A stretch of DNA of 64,000 nucleotides, from contig JBBMOA010000004.1 of the NCBI GenBank assembly GCA_037954235.1, positions 31,709,420 to 31,773,419 on the forward strand, given 5' to 3'. How positions within the stretch are numbered: position 1 is the stretch's first letter; each line of letters opens with the position of its first letter. Made by a program: the position numbers and the translations under genes. The stretch comes from Aulostomus chinensis. Its lineage: Eukaryota > Chordata > Actinopteri > Syngnathiformes > Aulostomidae. Shown in pieces: positions 34,001 through 44,379 of this stretch. The notes beneath the pieces are model-generated. The model saw nothing but the letters and a program-made list of their open reading frames with translations, did not search any database and had not been told where the DNA came from.

Positions 34001-34846
34001 AAGGGGTTAATTTATATTGCACAAGTTTTCAATGGACAGTATATGAAGTCGTTTGAGCAACTTAAAAAAGAGTTTAACTTACCGAACCATGACTTCTACA
34101 AATTTCTACAATGAAGACACTACCTTCAGAAGCACAGAGAGTGGGAAAATATTTGTAGAACACCATCTAAGCTGGAGGAATTGCTGTTGTCGTATTTGGA
34201 GGGGGAGACTAAAAAGGGGTTAATATCAAAAATCTATAGAGTACTACAACATGAATGTAAGGACAACAATTTGGATGTTAAGGAAAAATGGGAATTAGAA
34301 ACAAATACGATTATACCAGATGAAAATTGGGAGGAAACATTCAGAGCAGGACACAAATTAACAAGCAGCCCAATGTGGAGGGAGTTTGACTGGAAGGTGA
34401 AGATGAGATATTTCAACACTCCATCTAAGACTTCAAAATATAGCAACACATCTGAACTGTGTTGGAGAGGATGTCAGTTAATAGGAGATTTTACGCACAT
34501 ATTCTGGGATTGCCCACAGCTGTTGAACTTCTGGGAGAATGGTCGGAAGGAGATTGGGCAAATTTTGGACATTAATTTTGCTTTGGACGCAGCAATGTTT
34601 ATCCTTGGCATACCACCTGAGAATCTGACAGACAGAAACCTGATTGCTTTGTGGAGGATTTTGATTCTGATCGCTAAAAAGACAATAACAGCCTGCTTGC
34701 TAAAGCCAGAACCTCCAAACATATCACAATGGAGGAATAGAGTAAAAAATGTATACATCATGGAAAAAATCACAGCAAGGTTACAGCTGAAAACAGGACA
34801 GTTTGCTGAAAGATGGGCACCAGTGAAAACAGTATTGGAATTATAA
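31071..34846 (+). pseudogene. L1 ORF2 (AP endonuclease + reverse transcriptase), three lesions
   Basis: The 554-codon frame from 31071 starts MSRLNLVSYNVHGLN, an APE-type endonuclease with key residues in place: N10, E39 (QETHL), Y110/N113 (NVYAPN), D140/N142 (GGDFN), D203 (RIDF), D227-H228 (SDHAP). RT follows: NNKSPGTDGLSGEFYK, YRPVSLL, then LSLDAQKAFDRV (32849 frame), KRGVRQGDCLSP and the catalytic FADD. Breaks: a 2-bp TA gain in a TATATATA run near 32726-32736, a TGA at 33182-33184 immediately after FADDI, and a TGA at 34112-34114. After both nonsense codons the same frame resumes (33224-34114, then 34181-34846). The C-terminal end has CWRGC...HIFWDCP, the Cys/His motif of L1 proteins. Confidence 0.93.
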
Positions 34847-35058
34847 ACATCAACATTTTTTAAAATTTTTTTATTTATTTATTTTTTTTTCATGTGTATC
34901 TTGGAATAAGTATCTGAACACTTGTCTGGAATATTTGTCTGCGCATCTCTGTCATGTTCTATCTGTGCTGTATGTATGTTAAATAAAAAATAAGTTCCAA
35001 AAAAAAAAAAAGCCTCACAGTAATTCAATAATCTAGAAGTAGAAACCAGAGTCACTTG

Positions 35059-35140
35059 GGACAAGGATGGGATTCAAACCCATGCTTGCAGAGCACAATG
35101 GATTAGCAGTCCATCACCTTAACCACTCGGCCACCTCGTC
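35059..35140 (-). pseudogene. tRNA-Ser (GCT), decayed
   Basis: 82-nt tRNA-Ser shape with anticodon GCT (GACTGCTAATC). Against the intact copy at 45722 it has C/G to T/A changes at CpG sites: GGTTTGAATCC for the B box, GGTGATGG for GGCGATGG, a disrupted variable arm and a G-U in the acceptor. Probably dead through CpG decay. Confidence 0.8.
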
Positions 35141-36353
35141 TGCTTATGGCAACCCTCACCTTTTTAACAGCTGAACTCTTTGGAGCCTATTTGTCAGAAA
35201 TGGACCCAGCAGGAGCCACTGAACACAACTCTGACATAATCAGGCTTCTTCCCAGCAGCATCGTGCTACAGAAGGCAGAATACAGACCATCGACACATCA
35301 TCAGAGTGAACACCAGCTGATGTTTACAAGTTTAATTCACCTCTTACTACAAAATGACATCCAAGCTCAGATTCTCTTGTCCTGATTGAACAAGTAAATG
35401 TTTAAGAAGATGAGAGTACCAGACTTTTTCATCCAAGGAAACAAGCATCCTATCACTGTCCTATGCAGAGTTTCTATGAAAAAAAGTGAGACAACCCCAA
35501 GATTTTCTTTTTCCTCTTGTTGGATTTTGCCACAGAGAATCAGAGCCAATCAAAAGCTTGTTGGACTTTAACGTTGGAGGACTGAACAAGTCATGACATC
35601 ATCAGTTTTACCTTCACAGGTGCTTCATTTACTTTACTTTCAATTTTACAGAGGTAGAACCTGAAATCAAAGCTGTCTGTCAAAAGAAGTGAAAGCTTCC
35701 CAGGCTGTGATGTTCTTGTCTACAAACTGTCTTGTATGGAGCTTCAATCTTTAATAAAAAGAATAAAAAGAGGATAACATTTGTTGTGATTTGGCGCTTT
35801 AAAAATAAAACTTACGACTTACATGGAAACTGTGGGGGGGGGTGGAGCCTCCATCAGGTATGTGTTTGATGTCTGAATTCTGTCTCTGATGTCTGAATTC
35901 TGTCTTTGATCTCTGGGTTCTGAGCATTGGTCTCCTGCTTCAGTCTTTGATCTCTGACTGATCCTAAACTAATCAAAGGATCACATCAGCATATTGGTCC
36001 AGTCTACAGATGGTGATTTTACCTATTTGAAGCCTTATTTTGTGTTTGATGGACATTTTTAAAATCACTAATGATTTTTTGACTGAACATCCTGGACACT
36101 GTGGTGCCTGATGAGGAGACAACTTGGGTACAAAGTTGAACAGGAGGGTTTTTGGAGAAGGGATATTTTTGCAGTGTTCCAAGTCAATAATAACTGTGGC
36201 AAAATGTCATCATTTTTCAAAATGTCCTCACGAAGATGGTTTGAAATTCTGTCTCTCCCTCATCCTCAGCTTCTACAGCCCTTTAAAGAAAACCTTTGAC
36301 TCGTGGATCTAAAAAGATCAGATGTTGTCTCCTCCAGAACATCAACACTTTAA

Positions 36354-36435
36354 CGTTGTTGGCAGGACTCCAACCTGAGCAGGGAGACCCCAATGGATTT
36401 CTAGTCCATCGCCTTCACCACTCGGCCACAACAAC
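36354..36435 (-). pseudogene. tRNA-Ser (AGA), decayed
   Basis: Same 82-nt layout as 29248-29329 but with B box GGTTGGAGTCC (invariant C56 lost), AGTGGTGAAGGC in the D arm and a broken variable arm. The copy at 47004 shares these exact changes. Confidence 0.82.
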
Positions 36436-37328
36436 CACATTCACACACAAATTTGTAAAAGATTCACATTGACACAATTCTTTAAAATTATGTTACAAGC
36501 CCATTTGTGTGAGGTCCTATTTTCTCTTTTTCAGCATTCCTTTGTTTCCAGGTCTCTAATAAGTGCAGAATTACAAAGACAAGCAAGCTTGATCCATCCT
36601 GGGCAGGTGATAGGAGCCATTGACCACTGGCCAGAGACCCTGGCACAGACGTTGGGGATGGTGATAGAGAGCATTTCTACAATTATATTATACATTTATA
36701 GAAGTCTACAATCCTACAATTTCATTGAGCAGACGCTTTTGTCCAAAGCCACTTGCATATGTTTTTGGTGAGTTTGGCTCCTGAGCTCAAGACAGTTGTG
36801 ACTAATAAAGGACAGCTTCAAACGCAGCTGTGAAGCCTCATTGTCAGCTGGGAGGAACGACAGGTGTCTCCCTCTAGTGGCTCCTCACAGCAACACAAGC
36901 CTCATTTCATTCACATGCATCCACCACCTCACTACCAAAGGCCAGTTGGGCCTCCACAGACAGGTGAGTTTCAAGTGTTGGACAAAGGTCTTTAAGATGT
37001 TCTTATTAATTCTATAACATCTGAGACTAAAATCTATGGAATTACAACTAACAAGCAGTCAAACACCTGATCAGATGCTCCTTCATGAGGCTGAGAAGAA
37101 TCAATCTAAACTGGGATGAAGAAAATGAATTGAGAAGAGAAACCTACTGATTGGATGACATGGACCCACCTGATCCATGTCAGCCTTGTTGGAGCAGAAA
37201 GAGGTGGATCAGAGGAATCAGTGGATCAAGACTCAGGTGTCAGATGCAGAATGTCTTTATTGACAATGGAGTCAGAGAAATCTTCCAATGTGAGAGAACG
37301 TGACAGACCATTTTATACCACAGACAGG

Positions 37329-37329
<1 letters not shown>

Positions 37330-37386
<57 letters not shown>
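37330..37386. repeat. (GT)n microsatellite
   Basis: Uninterrupted GT run in segment C1. Confidence 0.97.
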
Positions 37387-37388
<2 letters not shown>

Positions 37389-37578
37389 TAACTGACTGGA
37401 AACTGGATAATAACCAGACTAACTTTTATTATTGACCAAGTCTGGGTGACTCACTTAATTCATAACTGAAGTGATTATTTAATTAATAAACAGAACATTT
37501 GTCCAAAAGTCATGATCAAATTCATGTAAAATCTGAGCAACGAGGGTTTGAAAATGTTCAAATGAGCCAAAACAATGT

Positions 37579-37608
37579 CCTGGGATCCAACCAGGGACCT
37601 TTAGATCC
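37579..37608 (-). pseudogene. tRNA-Phe 3' fragment
   Basis: Minus strand GGATCTAAAGGTCCCTGG-TTGGATC-CCAGG matches the 3' half of the tRNA-Phe genes at 26563 and 49361. No 5' half. A second copy is at 48221-48250. Confidence 0.55.
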
Positions 37609-38500
37609 ACACCAATCTTCCCTGACCTCATAGAAACTGGAACATTTCAACAAATAAATTCAAATTCAACTAAGCAGCAACTCTAGAACAGTCAGAGCAC
37701 TTGCTAATTCCCCTGTTAGCTCCAGATCAGACAATGCAGGCTCACCTTCACACTTGGTTGTACGACCGTCACCAGTTGAATCTTCTCTGGTTCAACAAAC
37801 TCTGGGGACTCAAGACACAAATCAGCACCGGTGCAGGTCCAGATCCAGATGTTAGCTGATGGGGACAATGGCTTAAGGGAGCTCCAGGTAGCTGGTTTGA
37901 ACTGGTCCCTCATCTCTGTGAGGAGAAACCATCTGAGGTGGAGGGTGAAGATCTGCTTTGTCCTCCTGATCTCCCAGTAAAGCCAGTATCAGTAGCGGCT
38001 GGCTCATAGGGGGCGCTGGGGCGCCGCCCCACCAGCTGTGGAGAGGAAAATCCCTACATGTATTGATACATATATATGTGCATATGTTTACAATTTGTAT
38101 CGTCAGTGTGAGCCTTACTTAATTGTGTGTGTCTACATGCAATATGGGTCATTTAAACAACATTTACGCCAACTGACTCATTCAATTAATAGTGAATTTA
38201 CTCTGATAGACTGTATAATTTGTCTTTAGGGGCGCTCGTCAAAGCGCCCCAGACCTGCAATTAATTAGCCAATCCTGTATGGTTGCTAGGGAAAAATAAT
38301 GAATAATTGGCCAATCAACATCGCCAAATTTAACGGCGTTGGGGCGCTGGAAAAGTCGCCCCTACGCCAACGTAAAATGCGTGAAGGTTTGGATTGCTAA
38401 AGCTAGCAGAGGAGCCCGCGATATTCTTTTTGCGTAGTGAGATTCCCAGATTTCCGAATCCCTACGAAAAAAATACCGCGAGAAGTGAGTGAGAGAGAAA

Positions 38501-41074
38501 ATGGCGACAACAACGATCGAAGTTCAAGAGCAGCAGTTTCCACCAAATTCGGTGAGATCCCTTTTAAATGTCCCTTTTGCGAGGAGGACCATGGCGGAAA
38601 AAATCCGCGTTAAGGAGCTGGGACCGGACAAGCCTGAAATCAACATCCAGCAGTCCTACAACAGGACTTTTTGCCGGAGCTGGTTTCAGCGCAAGCCGTG
38701 GCTGACGGGTTGTGGAGCAGCCAACGCACTTTTTTGCTTCCCCTGCATCCCTTTCAGGAGTGACCGGTGTGATTCAGCATGGACACAGACAGGAATCACT
38801 GACCTAAAGCACCTCTCCGAGCGGATTAAGAAACACGAAAGAGCGAAAATTCACATGGAAAACTGCGTGAAGCTAGCGGTTCTTGGGAAGATTAGCATAG
38901 CAACGCAGCTCGATGACAGTCACCGCATCCCTGTAAGGAAGCACAATGATGACGTAGATAAGAACCGTAACATCTTATCTAAGATAATTAACTGTTAAAT
39001 TCTGTGGTGCTTTTGAACTGGCTCTGCGGGGACATGACGAAAGTGATTCCTCTGACAACGCTGGAATATTCAGAGGTCCAGTTGACTTGATGGCATCCAT
39101 TGATCGGGACTTGAGGGAGCACCTTGAAAATGCAACCGTTTTTAAAGGCACCTCGAAGACAGTACAGAACGAGCTCCTGGACTGTATGCTGGCAGTTTTG
39201 AGAGAACAGATCCTGGATGAAGTTAAATCGGCAGACTTTTTAGCGATCCAGGCTGATGAAACTACTGACGTTTCAACACAGTGTCAGTTAGTCTTAGTTC
39301 TGAGATACATTGACGACCGCCACAATATTCAAGAGCGGTTCTTTGAATTTTTGAAACTGCCCAACACCTGTGCGGATGCAATAGCCAGTGCCTTATTGGA
39401 GAGGCTGCACAGCATCCTTTCTGAGGGACAAGAAAAGAAGCTGATTGCCCAGGCCTGTGATGGGGCAGCTGTGATGAGGGGTGCCAAAGGAGGAGTGCAG
39501 CGAAAGGTACAAGACATCTATCCAAACGCTCACTATGTTCACTGCTATGCCCATCAGTTAAACCTGATACTGCAGCAAGCAACCTCCCACATCCCTCAGA
39601 TCAGTCACTTTTTTTCTGACATGGGGGGATTTGCTTCTCTTTTCTCTAAGTCAAGCAAGAGAACTGCAGTGCTTGATGAGATGGTTGCGCACCGACTTCC
39701 AAGTGCATCATCAACACGTTGGAACTTCAACAGTCGTGTTAACACAGTTTATGAGCACAAGAAGGATCTGGTGAATTGCTTTCAGGCTATCCGGAACAGT
39801 GAAGGGTTTGATAGCCAGACAAAGAGAGAAGCTGGTGGCTATGTGAGAATGCTGGAAGATGAAACTTTTTGTTTTTTACTGGCCCTGTTCCACAAAATCA
39901 TGCCACATGTGGACATCCTTTACAACCAGCTGCAGAAGAGAAACATTGATGCTGTCTACATGGCAGGAGTCACCCAGACATTCATTGACCACATGCAGGC
40001 TATCAGGTATGCTAAATTAATTAATTTGTAGCCTAACCTAAATTTCTCTGTATATGTAGACTTAAATGCTTATATATCATCTTATTTAAAGAATTGATTT
40101 ATCTGTATAATATAATTGACAGTAATGATATCCACCTTTGGTTTTGTTAATGTATCCCTAACCAGTTTTTAGAACTTACTCATGAAACTTATGTGTTGGG
40201 TCAGGGAGGATGTGCCTACTCTGGCTGAGGATGAGGAGTTCAGGGGACCTGCTCAGGAGCCACCCGCAAAGAGACGCAGAACCTTGGGAGAAGACACACT
40301 GCACCATTTGGCACTGGAGGTAAGAACTTGCTTCTTAGTGTGATTTGAATCACATTATTAAATAAAATCAAAATAAGATGTTGGCCATATGATACAGTGG
40401 TCCAGACTTAAATGTATATTCTTTTATGATGATGTGAATCATTACAGTATGTTTATTACATAATGTAGGCTAGCTCATCAGGTCAATGTATTAAGACAAG
40501 TGAAGATGCAATAATTCCTATTTTGTATAATTATATCATTGCATAGGTATGTGACACCATTGTGAGCCATGCCAAGGAGAGATTTAGTTTCACCAAGCAT
40601 CTTGTCAGCGCCACACTCCTGCAAGGAGACCTGTTCCCACAGCACAGCCGAAAGTTCCCAGATTCAGCACTGAAAACCACAGTGGAAGCCTATCCCTCAT
40701 TGGACAAGGCCAGACTTCAAACAGAGCTGTCTCTGATCTACGGGAACGAAGAGTTTCAGAGTTGCAGTGGTGCACTGGCTCTCTATCAGGTTTTGATGGA
40801 AAATAACCTTCAAGACACGTTCACTGAAACTGTAAGTCTGCTCAACATCCTCATCACCACACCAATGACAACGTCAGAATCTGAGAGGTGCTTCTCCACT
40901 TTGAAGAGGATAAAAACTTTTCTTACAAATGCAATGGCACAAGATCGGCTCAACGCTCTGGCTATGCTCTCCATTGAGAAAAAACTGACACGAAACACTC
41001 CTGGTTTCAACACCAGGGTCATTGAGAAATTTGCCTCCCAGAAAGAGAGACGAGCAAAGTTCCTGTACAAATAA
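38501..41074 (+). pseudogene. hAT transposase with TTF-type zinc finger, two introns, one frameshift
   Basis: Transposases of this group cut and paste the element through its terminal repeats. Exon 1 starts MATTTIEVQEQQFPP (ATG 38501; an in-frame ATG at 38489 adds four residues). It has a TTF-type zinc finger (CRSWFQRKPWLTGCG, LFCFPC, KHERAKIHMENC). A frameshift near 38990-38998 ends the first frame; the next resumes with KFCGAFELALRGHDES. Then come the DUF4371-like and RNase-H-like regions (IQADETTDVSTQCQ, AQACDGAAVMRGAKGG, VHCYAHQLNLILQQA). Exon 1 ends CAG|GTATGC at 40006; exon 2 is 40205-40319; exon 3 starts at 40547 with VCDTIVSHAKERF and ends with the dimerisation motif (TTSESERCFSTLKRIKTFL) and stop at 41074. 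Junction phases join in frame. Only one lesion is seen. Confidence 0.9.
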
Positions 41075-41097
41075 CTGCTGAATTCAAACACACACCC

Positions 41098-41335
41098 AGA
41101 AAGACTGAAACAAATAGACAGAGAGACAGAGGGAGAGAGACAGGTAGACGAAGAGAGAAAGAGAGACGGACACAAAGAGAGAGAGACAGAGAGAGACACA
41201 CACACTAAGAGACAGACAAACAGAGATAGAGACACAGAGAAAAGGACACAAAGACGGAGACACAGAGAAGGAGACAGAGACAGACACAGATGAACAAAGA
41301 GAGAGACAGAGAGAGAGAGAGACAAACACACACAT
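41098..41335. repeat. Purine-rich GAGACAGA low-complexity tract
   Basis: Imperfect repeats of GACAGAGAGA and GACACA in the transposon 3' UTR. The minus-strand ORFs of Ser/Leu/Val repeats here are products of the tract. Confidence 0.9.
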
Positions 41336-41829
41336 TGTTGATTTGTATTGTATAGATTAAGCTCAAATCACCTTCTGTAAAGTTAACATCATTGTATAAT
41401 ATTTGATCGCATAAAATTGACTGTAGTTGTAAATTGTTGTTGTTTTTTTTTGTCTTTGAAACTGTCGATTTTAAGAAGGAAAGTAAATACTATTTTAAAA
41501 CATTGAATAATTGTCCGGCTGCTCTTTTTGAATGATTATACTAGACTAGGCACGGAAATGTTTTTGGCACACCAGCCCCACCAAGAATTTTTTTCACCAG
41601 CCGCCACTGGCTTCTGTCATTTAGTTTCCAGGAAATGTTGATGACACTCTGGGATTTCTTGTTCTCCTGCTGTCACTGTCAAGTGCCAGCTTAACATGTG
41701 AGAGGTAGCAGGATCCATGCATGTGTTCATGTTTACAGCAGACAAGGAGGAAACCTTGGAGGATTTCAGTGACTTTTAGCAGTGGTTCACACTTCAGGTG
41801 TGAAAGCTTCTCAGTATAAAGTTTTAAGT

Positions 41830-41900
41830 GAGCGAGCCAGGAGTTGAAGCTAGAATCTTCTGACAGTAGTCAGTCATGCTATCCATTGCACCACCAGCCC
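41830..41900 (-). pseudogene. tRNA-Arg(ACG)-derived pseudogene
   Basis: Inverted counterpart of 22235-22306: GTGGTGCAATGGATAGC, TGACTACTGTCAGAAG and a B box damaged to GCTTCAACTCC. The acceptor start GGGCTGG is better kept than in the other copy. Confidence 0.62.
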
Positions 41901-41975
41901 TGTGAAAACCTCTTCATGTTCATGTGTACTTGATTTTATAGACAATCCAAACGATCTGGTGGCATTTTCAGGGGA

Positions 41976-42290
41976 CACAATGGTGCAGTGGTCAGCACTG
42001 TGGCCTCACAGCAAGAAGGTTCCAGATTTGAGCCCCAATTGTGTGAGTCTGCATGTTCTCCCTGTTCCTGTGTGGGTTCTCTCTGGTACTCCAGCTTCCT
42101 CCCACAGTCCAAAGACATCAAGAGGGGACGAGGCTGATTGATACTCTAAATTGACTGTAGGTGTGGCTGTGAGTGTGAATGGTTGTCTGTCTCTATGTGT
42201 TGGCCCTGTGATGGACTGGTGACCTGTCCAGGATGAACCCTGCCTCTTGTCCGAAGGCTGCTGGGATAGGCTCCACCCCCACACACAAAC
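41976..42290 (+). repeat. tRNA-derived SINE
   Basis: Plus-strand SINE with A-box-like TGGTGCAGTGGTCAGCAC, CCTCACAGCAAGAAGG, the CTGCATGTTCTCCCTG body and 3' end GGGATAGGCTCCACCCCC. Its 5' head is the best preserved in the window. Confidence 0.78.
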
Positions 42291-42500
42291 CTTGACATAT
42301 AATCAGTGGAGAAAAGGAAACTAATCTACACTCATGACTGAATCTGTTTTGAGAACTGAACTGGATATAAACTCTGAGAATTCAGAGTAAGAACCAGGAG
42401 GGTGGGACACAATAATAGATAGGAGGAAATGTGGAGTCTGGGTTCTTTTCTAGAATGTGAAGGCAATGACAGTCCTGCCAAGTGACATCACTGACATAAA

Positions 42501-42555
42501 TGGATGACTTCAGTCACATGACTGGATGACTTCAGTCACATGACTGGATGACAGT
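42501..42555. repeat. 22-bp minisatellite, ~2.5 units
   Basis: GATGACTTCAGTCACATGAC repeats, reverse orientation to 14732. Confidence 0.8.
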
Positions 42556-43099
42556 GTAGATTCCAATGTAGAGGTTGGTGAAATAGTCTCTGAGAATCCA
42601 GCTTGAACCAACGCCCTCCTTGTTTTTCAAAAACCCAAACAGCGACCATCAGTCTCCCTCCAATCCTGTACTTGGGTTCAATGTTGCTGTTCCATTTTGC
42701 AGCAGTAGGTGTCGCTGTGATACCAGGTTCAGTTCAAGAGTCCCAACTCCAGCTCATGTTGGTGACCTCAGTGGCAGGGGAAAATGGCGCTTCAGTGGAT
42801 CATGTGGATCAACTCATGTCTGTCCTCACTGCTCCACAGGTCTGTCAAATGTTCTGTAAAATAGTTTGAGCACAGCAGAGATGCTAGATTAGGAGTTGAT
42901 GGGAGTTGTTGCAGATACCAGTGTCCAAAGTCCAGCTTGAACCCAGTTTGTGCCACTTATTTGTCAAGCTAGCAGAGATTCTTTTCACTGCCAAGCTAAA
43001 GTGACTTCTGTCAACAAAGGGAAACATAAAAAAGGATATTTCTACTGTCAGTTCAAGATTTTTATCAAACTCCTTTTTCATAGCTTCAACCTTCCTCTT

Positions 43100-43500
43100 G
43101 TGTTCGCTTTCTGTTCCCATCTCTTATGTTAACGGGTCAGTTTTGACCCTCGTCTTCAATCAGCTGTCAAATAAACTAAAAACAATTTTCTATCATCCAA
43201 GTTGTTTCCCATCTCCCGGTTACCTTGTTAGGCTTCCTTATCCATGGAAATATTGATGGGAATATTTTGTTGTGGGCCTCTGGACCTTTTTTTAGTCAGT
43301 AAACCCTCGATTTCAGTTAAAAAATGATCAAATGAACCTCAAGAAAATCATAGAAATAAACAAAAGGTTGTTGTGTTTCCTGACCATTACTGAGGGGTGT
43401 TAGAACACATCTCTGACATGGATTGGTTTGATTTATTATTCATTTTAATATTATTAACTATTGTAACATCCATGGTGTTATGGGTCAGTTTCGACCCTCA
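43100..43500. other. Two GGTCAGTTT hairpins
   Basis: GGGTCAGTTTTGACCC at about 43134-43149 and GGGTCAGTTTCGACCC at about 43483-43498 are near-perfect palindromes ~350 bp apart. They may be worn ends of a small DNA element; no transposase is present. Confidence 0.3.
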
Positions 43501-44240
43501 TATATTTACTTCAAGAAAAAGGCAAAAAAGTCTCTTTTTTTCAGCAATAAAACTTTAATACAAACACAAAATGAAAAGCAGAAATGGAGTGACTGCAGGA
43601 ACAGGAGCTCCATGGAGCTCAAAGGAGTGATCACTCTCAACTTTGAGCAGTCCTGTTCAGAGTTTTCCAACAGGGCTTTGAGAGACCAAGAGTTCCCCAG
43701 AGCTGCAAGGAGGAACAAGAAGGAGACTTGGAAAAAGAAGGGAGGGAAACCTGCTGATGTGTTATGAACTTAAGTCACATAAAGTTCTCCATTTATTGAG
43801 TTTGTATTTTAAAACTTAATTGTGCAGTTCAGTGTTGAACAATAAAGAATGTGTTTATTGGTGATAAAGCATTTCAAGCTTTAAGTAGGAGGAATTGCTT
43901 TCTTGATCACCCCTTGACTAATAACACCTACAAAATAAAACACACCACTGCTGTGGGCACCCACCTCATGGGAGTCAGGCCCCTGGTGGTCATGGCCCCC
44001 AGGAGCCGTGGTGGGCGTCCCTGATTTTCATTTCTGAAAGGTGGCAACCTGACAGCAAACAAACCCATCCTCTGAACCAGGAGTCTCAGTTGAGGCTGCA
44101 TCTGAAACCAAAGACTGTGTATGAATAACTGTCAACCCACATTCTTTGTCTGGACTAAAAGTTAATTAGTTAACAGTTGGCTAAGCTACCTGTGGTCAAC
44201 TACTGATTTAAAAAAGGTCCAGAGGCCAACAACAAAATTT
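43500..44240. other. Non-coding, no recognised feature
   Basis: A 95-codon frame at 43480-43767 is rich in Lys/Arg and begins inside a hairpin. No known domain; a relic exon cannot be excluded. Confidence 0.35.
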
Positions 44241-44243
44241 TCA

Positions 44244-44368
44244 AATCATCCAGTCATGTGACTGAAGTCATCCAGTCACGTGACTGAAGTCATCCATTCA
44301 TGTGACTGAAGTCATCCATTCACGTGACTGAAGCCATCCATTCATGTGACTGAAGTCATCCATTCATG
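44244..44368. repeat. 22-bp minisatellite, ~6 units
   Basis: Longest array of the TCATCCAGTCATGTGACTGA-AG family here. Two units have CACGTG in place of CATGTG, creating GTCACGTGAC palindromes. Confidence 0.88.
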
Positions 44369-44379
44369 TCAGTGATGTC

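Larger units (their letters stand above)
29524..35012 (+). mobile_element. L1-clade LINE, nearly full length
   Basis: About 5.5 kb: 5' UTR (29524-29672), ORF1 (29673-30639), ORF2 (31071-34846), 3' UTR with AATAAA at 34981 and a poly-A tail ending near 35012. Two ORFs with coiled-coil/RRM ORF1p and APE-RT ORF2p are diagnostic of the L1 superfamily. Few lesions are visible: one ORF1 frameshift, one ORF2 frameshift and two nonsense codons. No target-site duplication is found; left and right flanks match different paralogous loci. Confidence 0.93.
35032..37989 (+). repeat. Segmental duplication C1 (tRNA-Ser segment)
   Basis: Direct copy of 45672-48636, about 10.65 kb apart. It carries the tRNA-Ser(GCT) relic, tRNA-Ser(AGA) relic, GT repeat and tRNA-Phe scrap in the same order. 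Its left edge is the L1 poly-A tail and its right edge the hAT left terminus. Short ORFs in it (35146-35385, 36111-36312, 36469-36771) recur in C2 but lack gene features. Confidence 0.9.
37990..41609 (+). mobile_element. hAT-superfamily DNA transposon, nearly complete
   Basis: Bounded by 13-bp inverted ends CAGTAGCGGCTGG (37990) and, on the other strand, CAGTGGCGGCTGG (ending 41609), 12 of 13 matching. It contains one transposase gene (38501-41074). The 8-bp flanks GCCAGTAT and GCTTCTGT do not form a target duplication. Subterminal GGGGCGC motifs cluster at 38010-38031, 38229-38252 and 38341-38368. The left flank matches 48620-48636 and the right flank matches (inverted) the 22.4-kb region, so the element sits at a segment junction. 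Confidence 0.92.
41620..43400 (-). repeat. Inverted segmental duplication of 20.7-22.5 kb
   Basis: Reverse complement of about 20690-22500 (and so also of 13.9-15.3 kb): tRNA-Arg relic, SINE, minisatellite and the GCTTGAACC...CCTCCTTGTT block in mirrored order. More diverged from both tandem copies than they are from each other, so it is the older duplicate. Confidence 0.88.

Noticed and set aside
41084..41335. Ser/Leu/Val-rich minus-strand ORFs
   Set aside because: Low-complexity translation of the GAGACAGA tract in the hAT 3' UTR.
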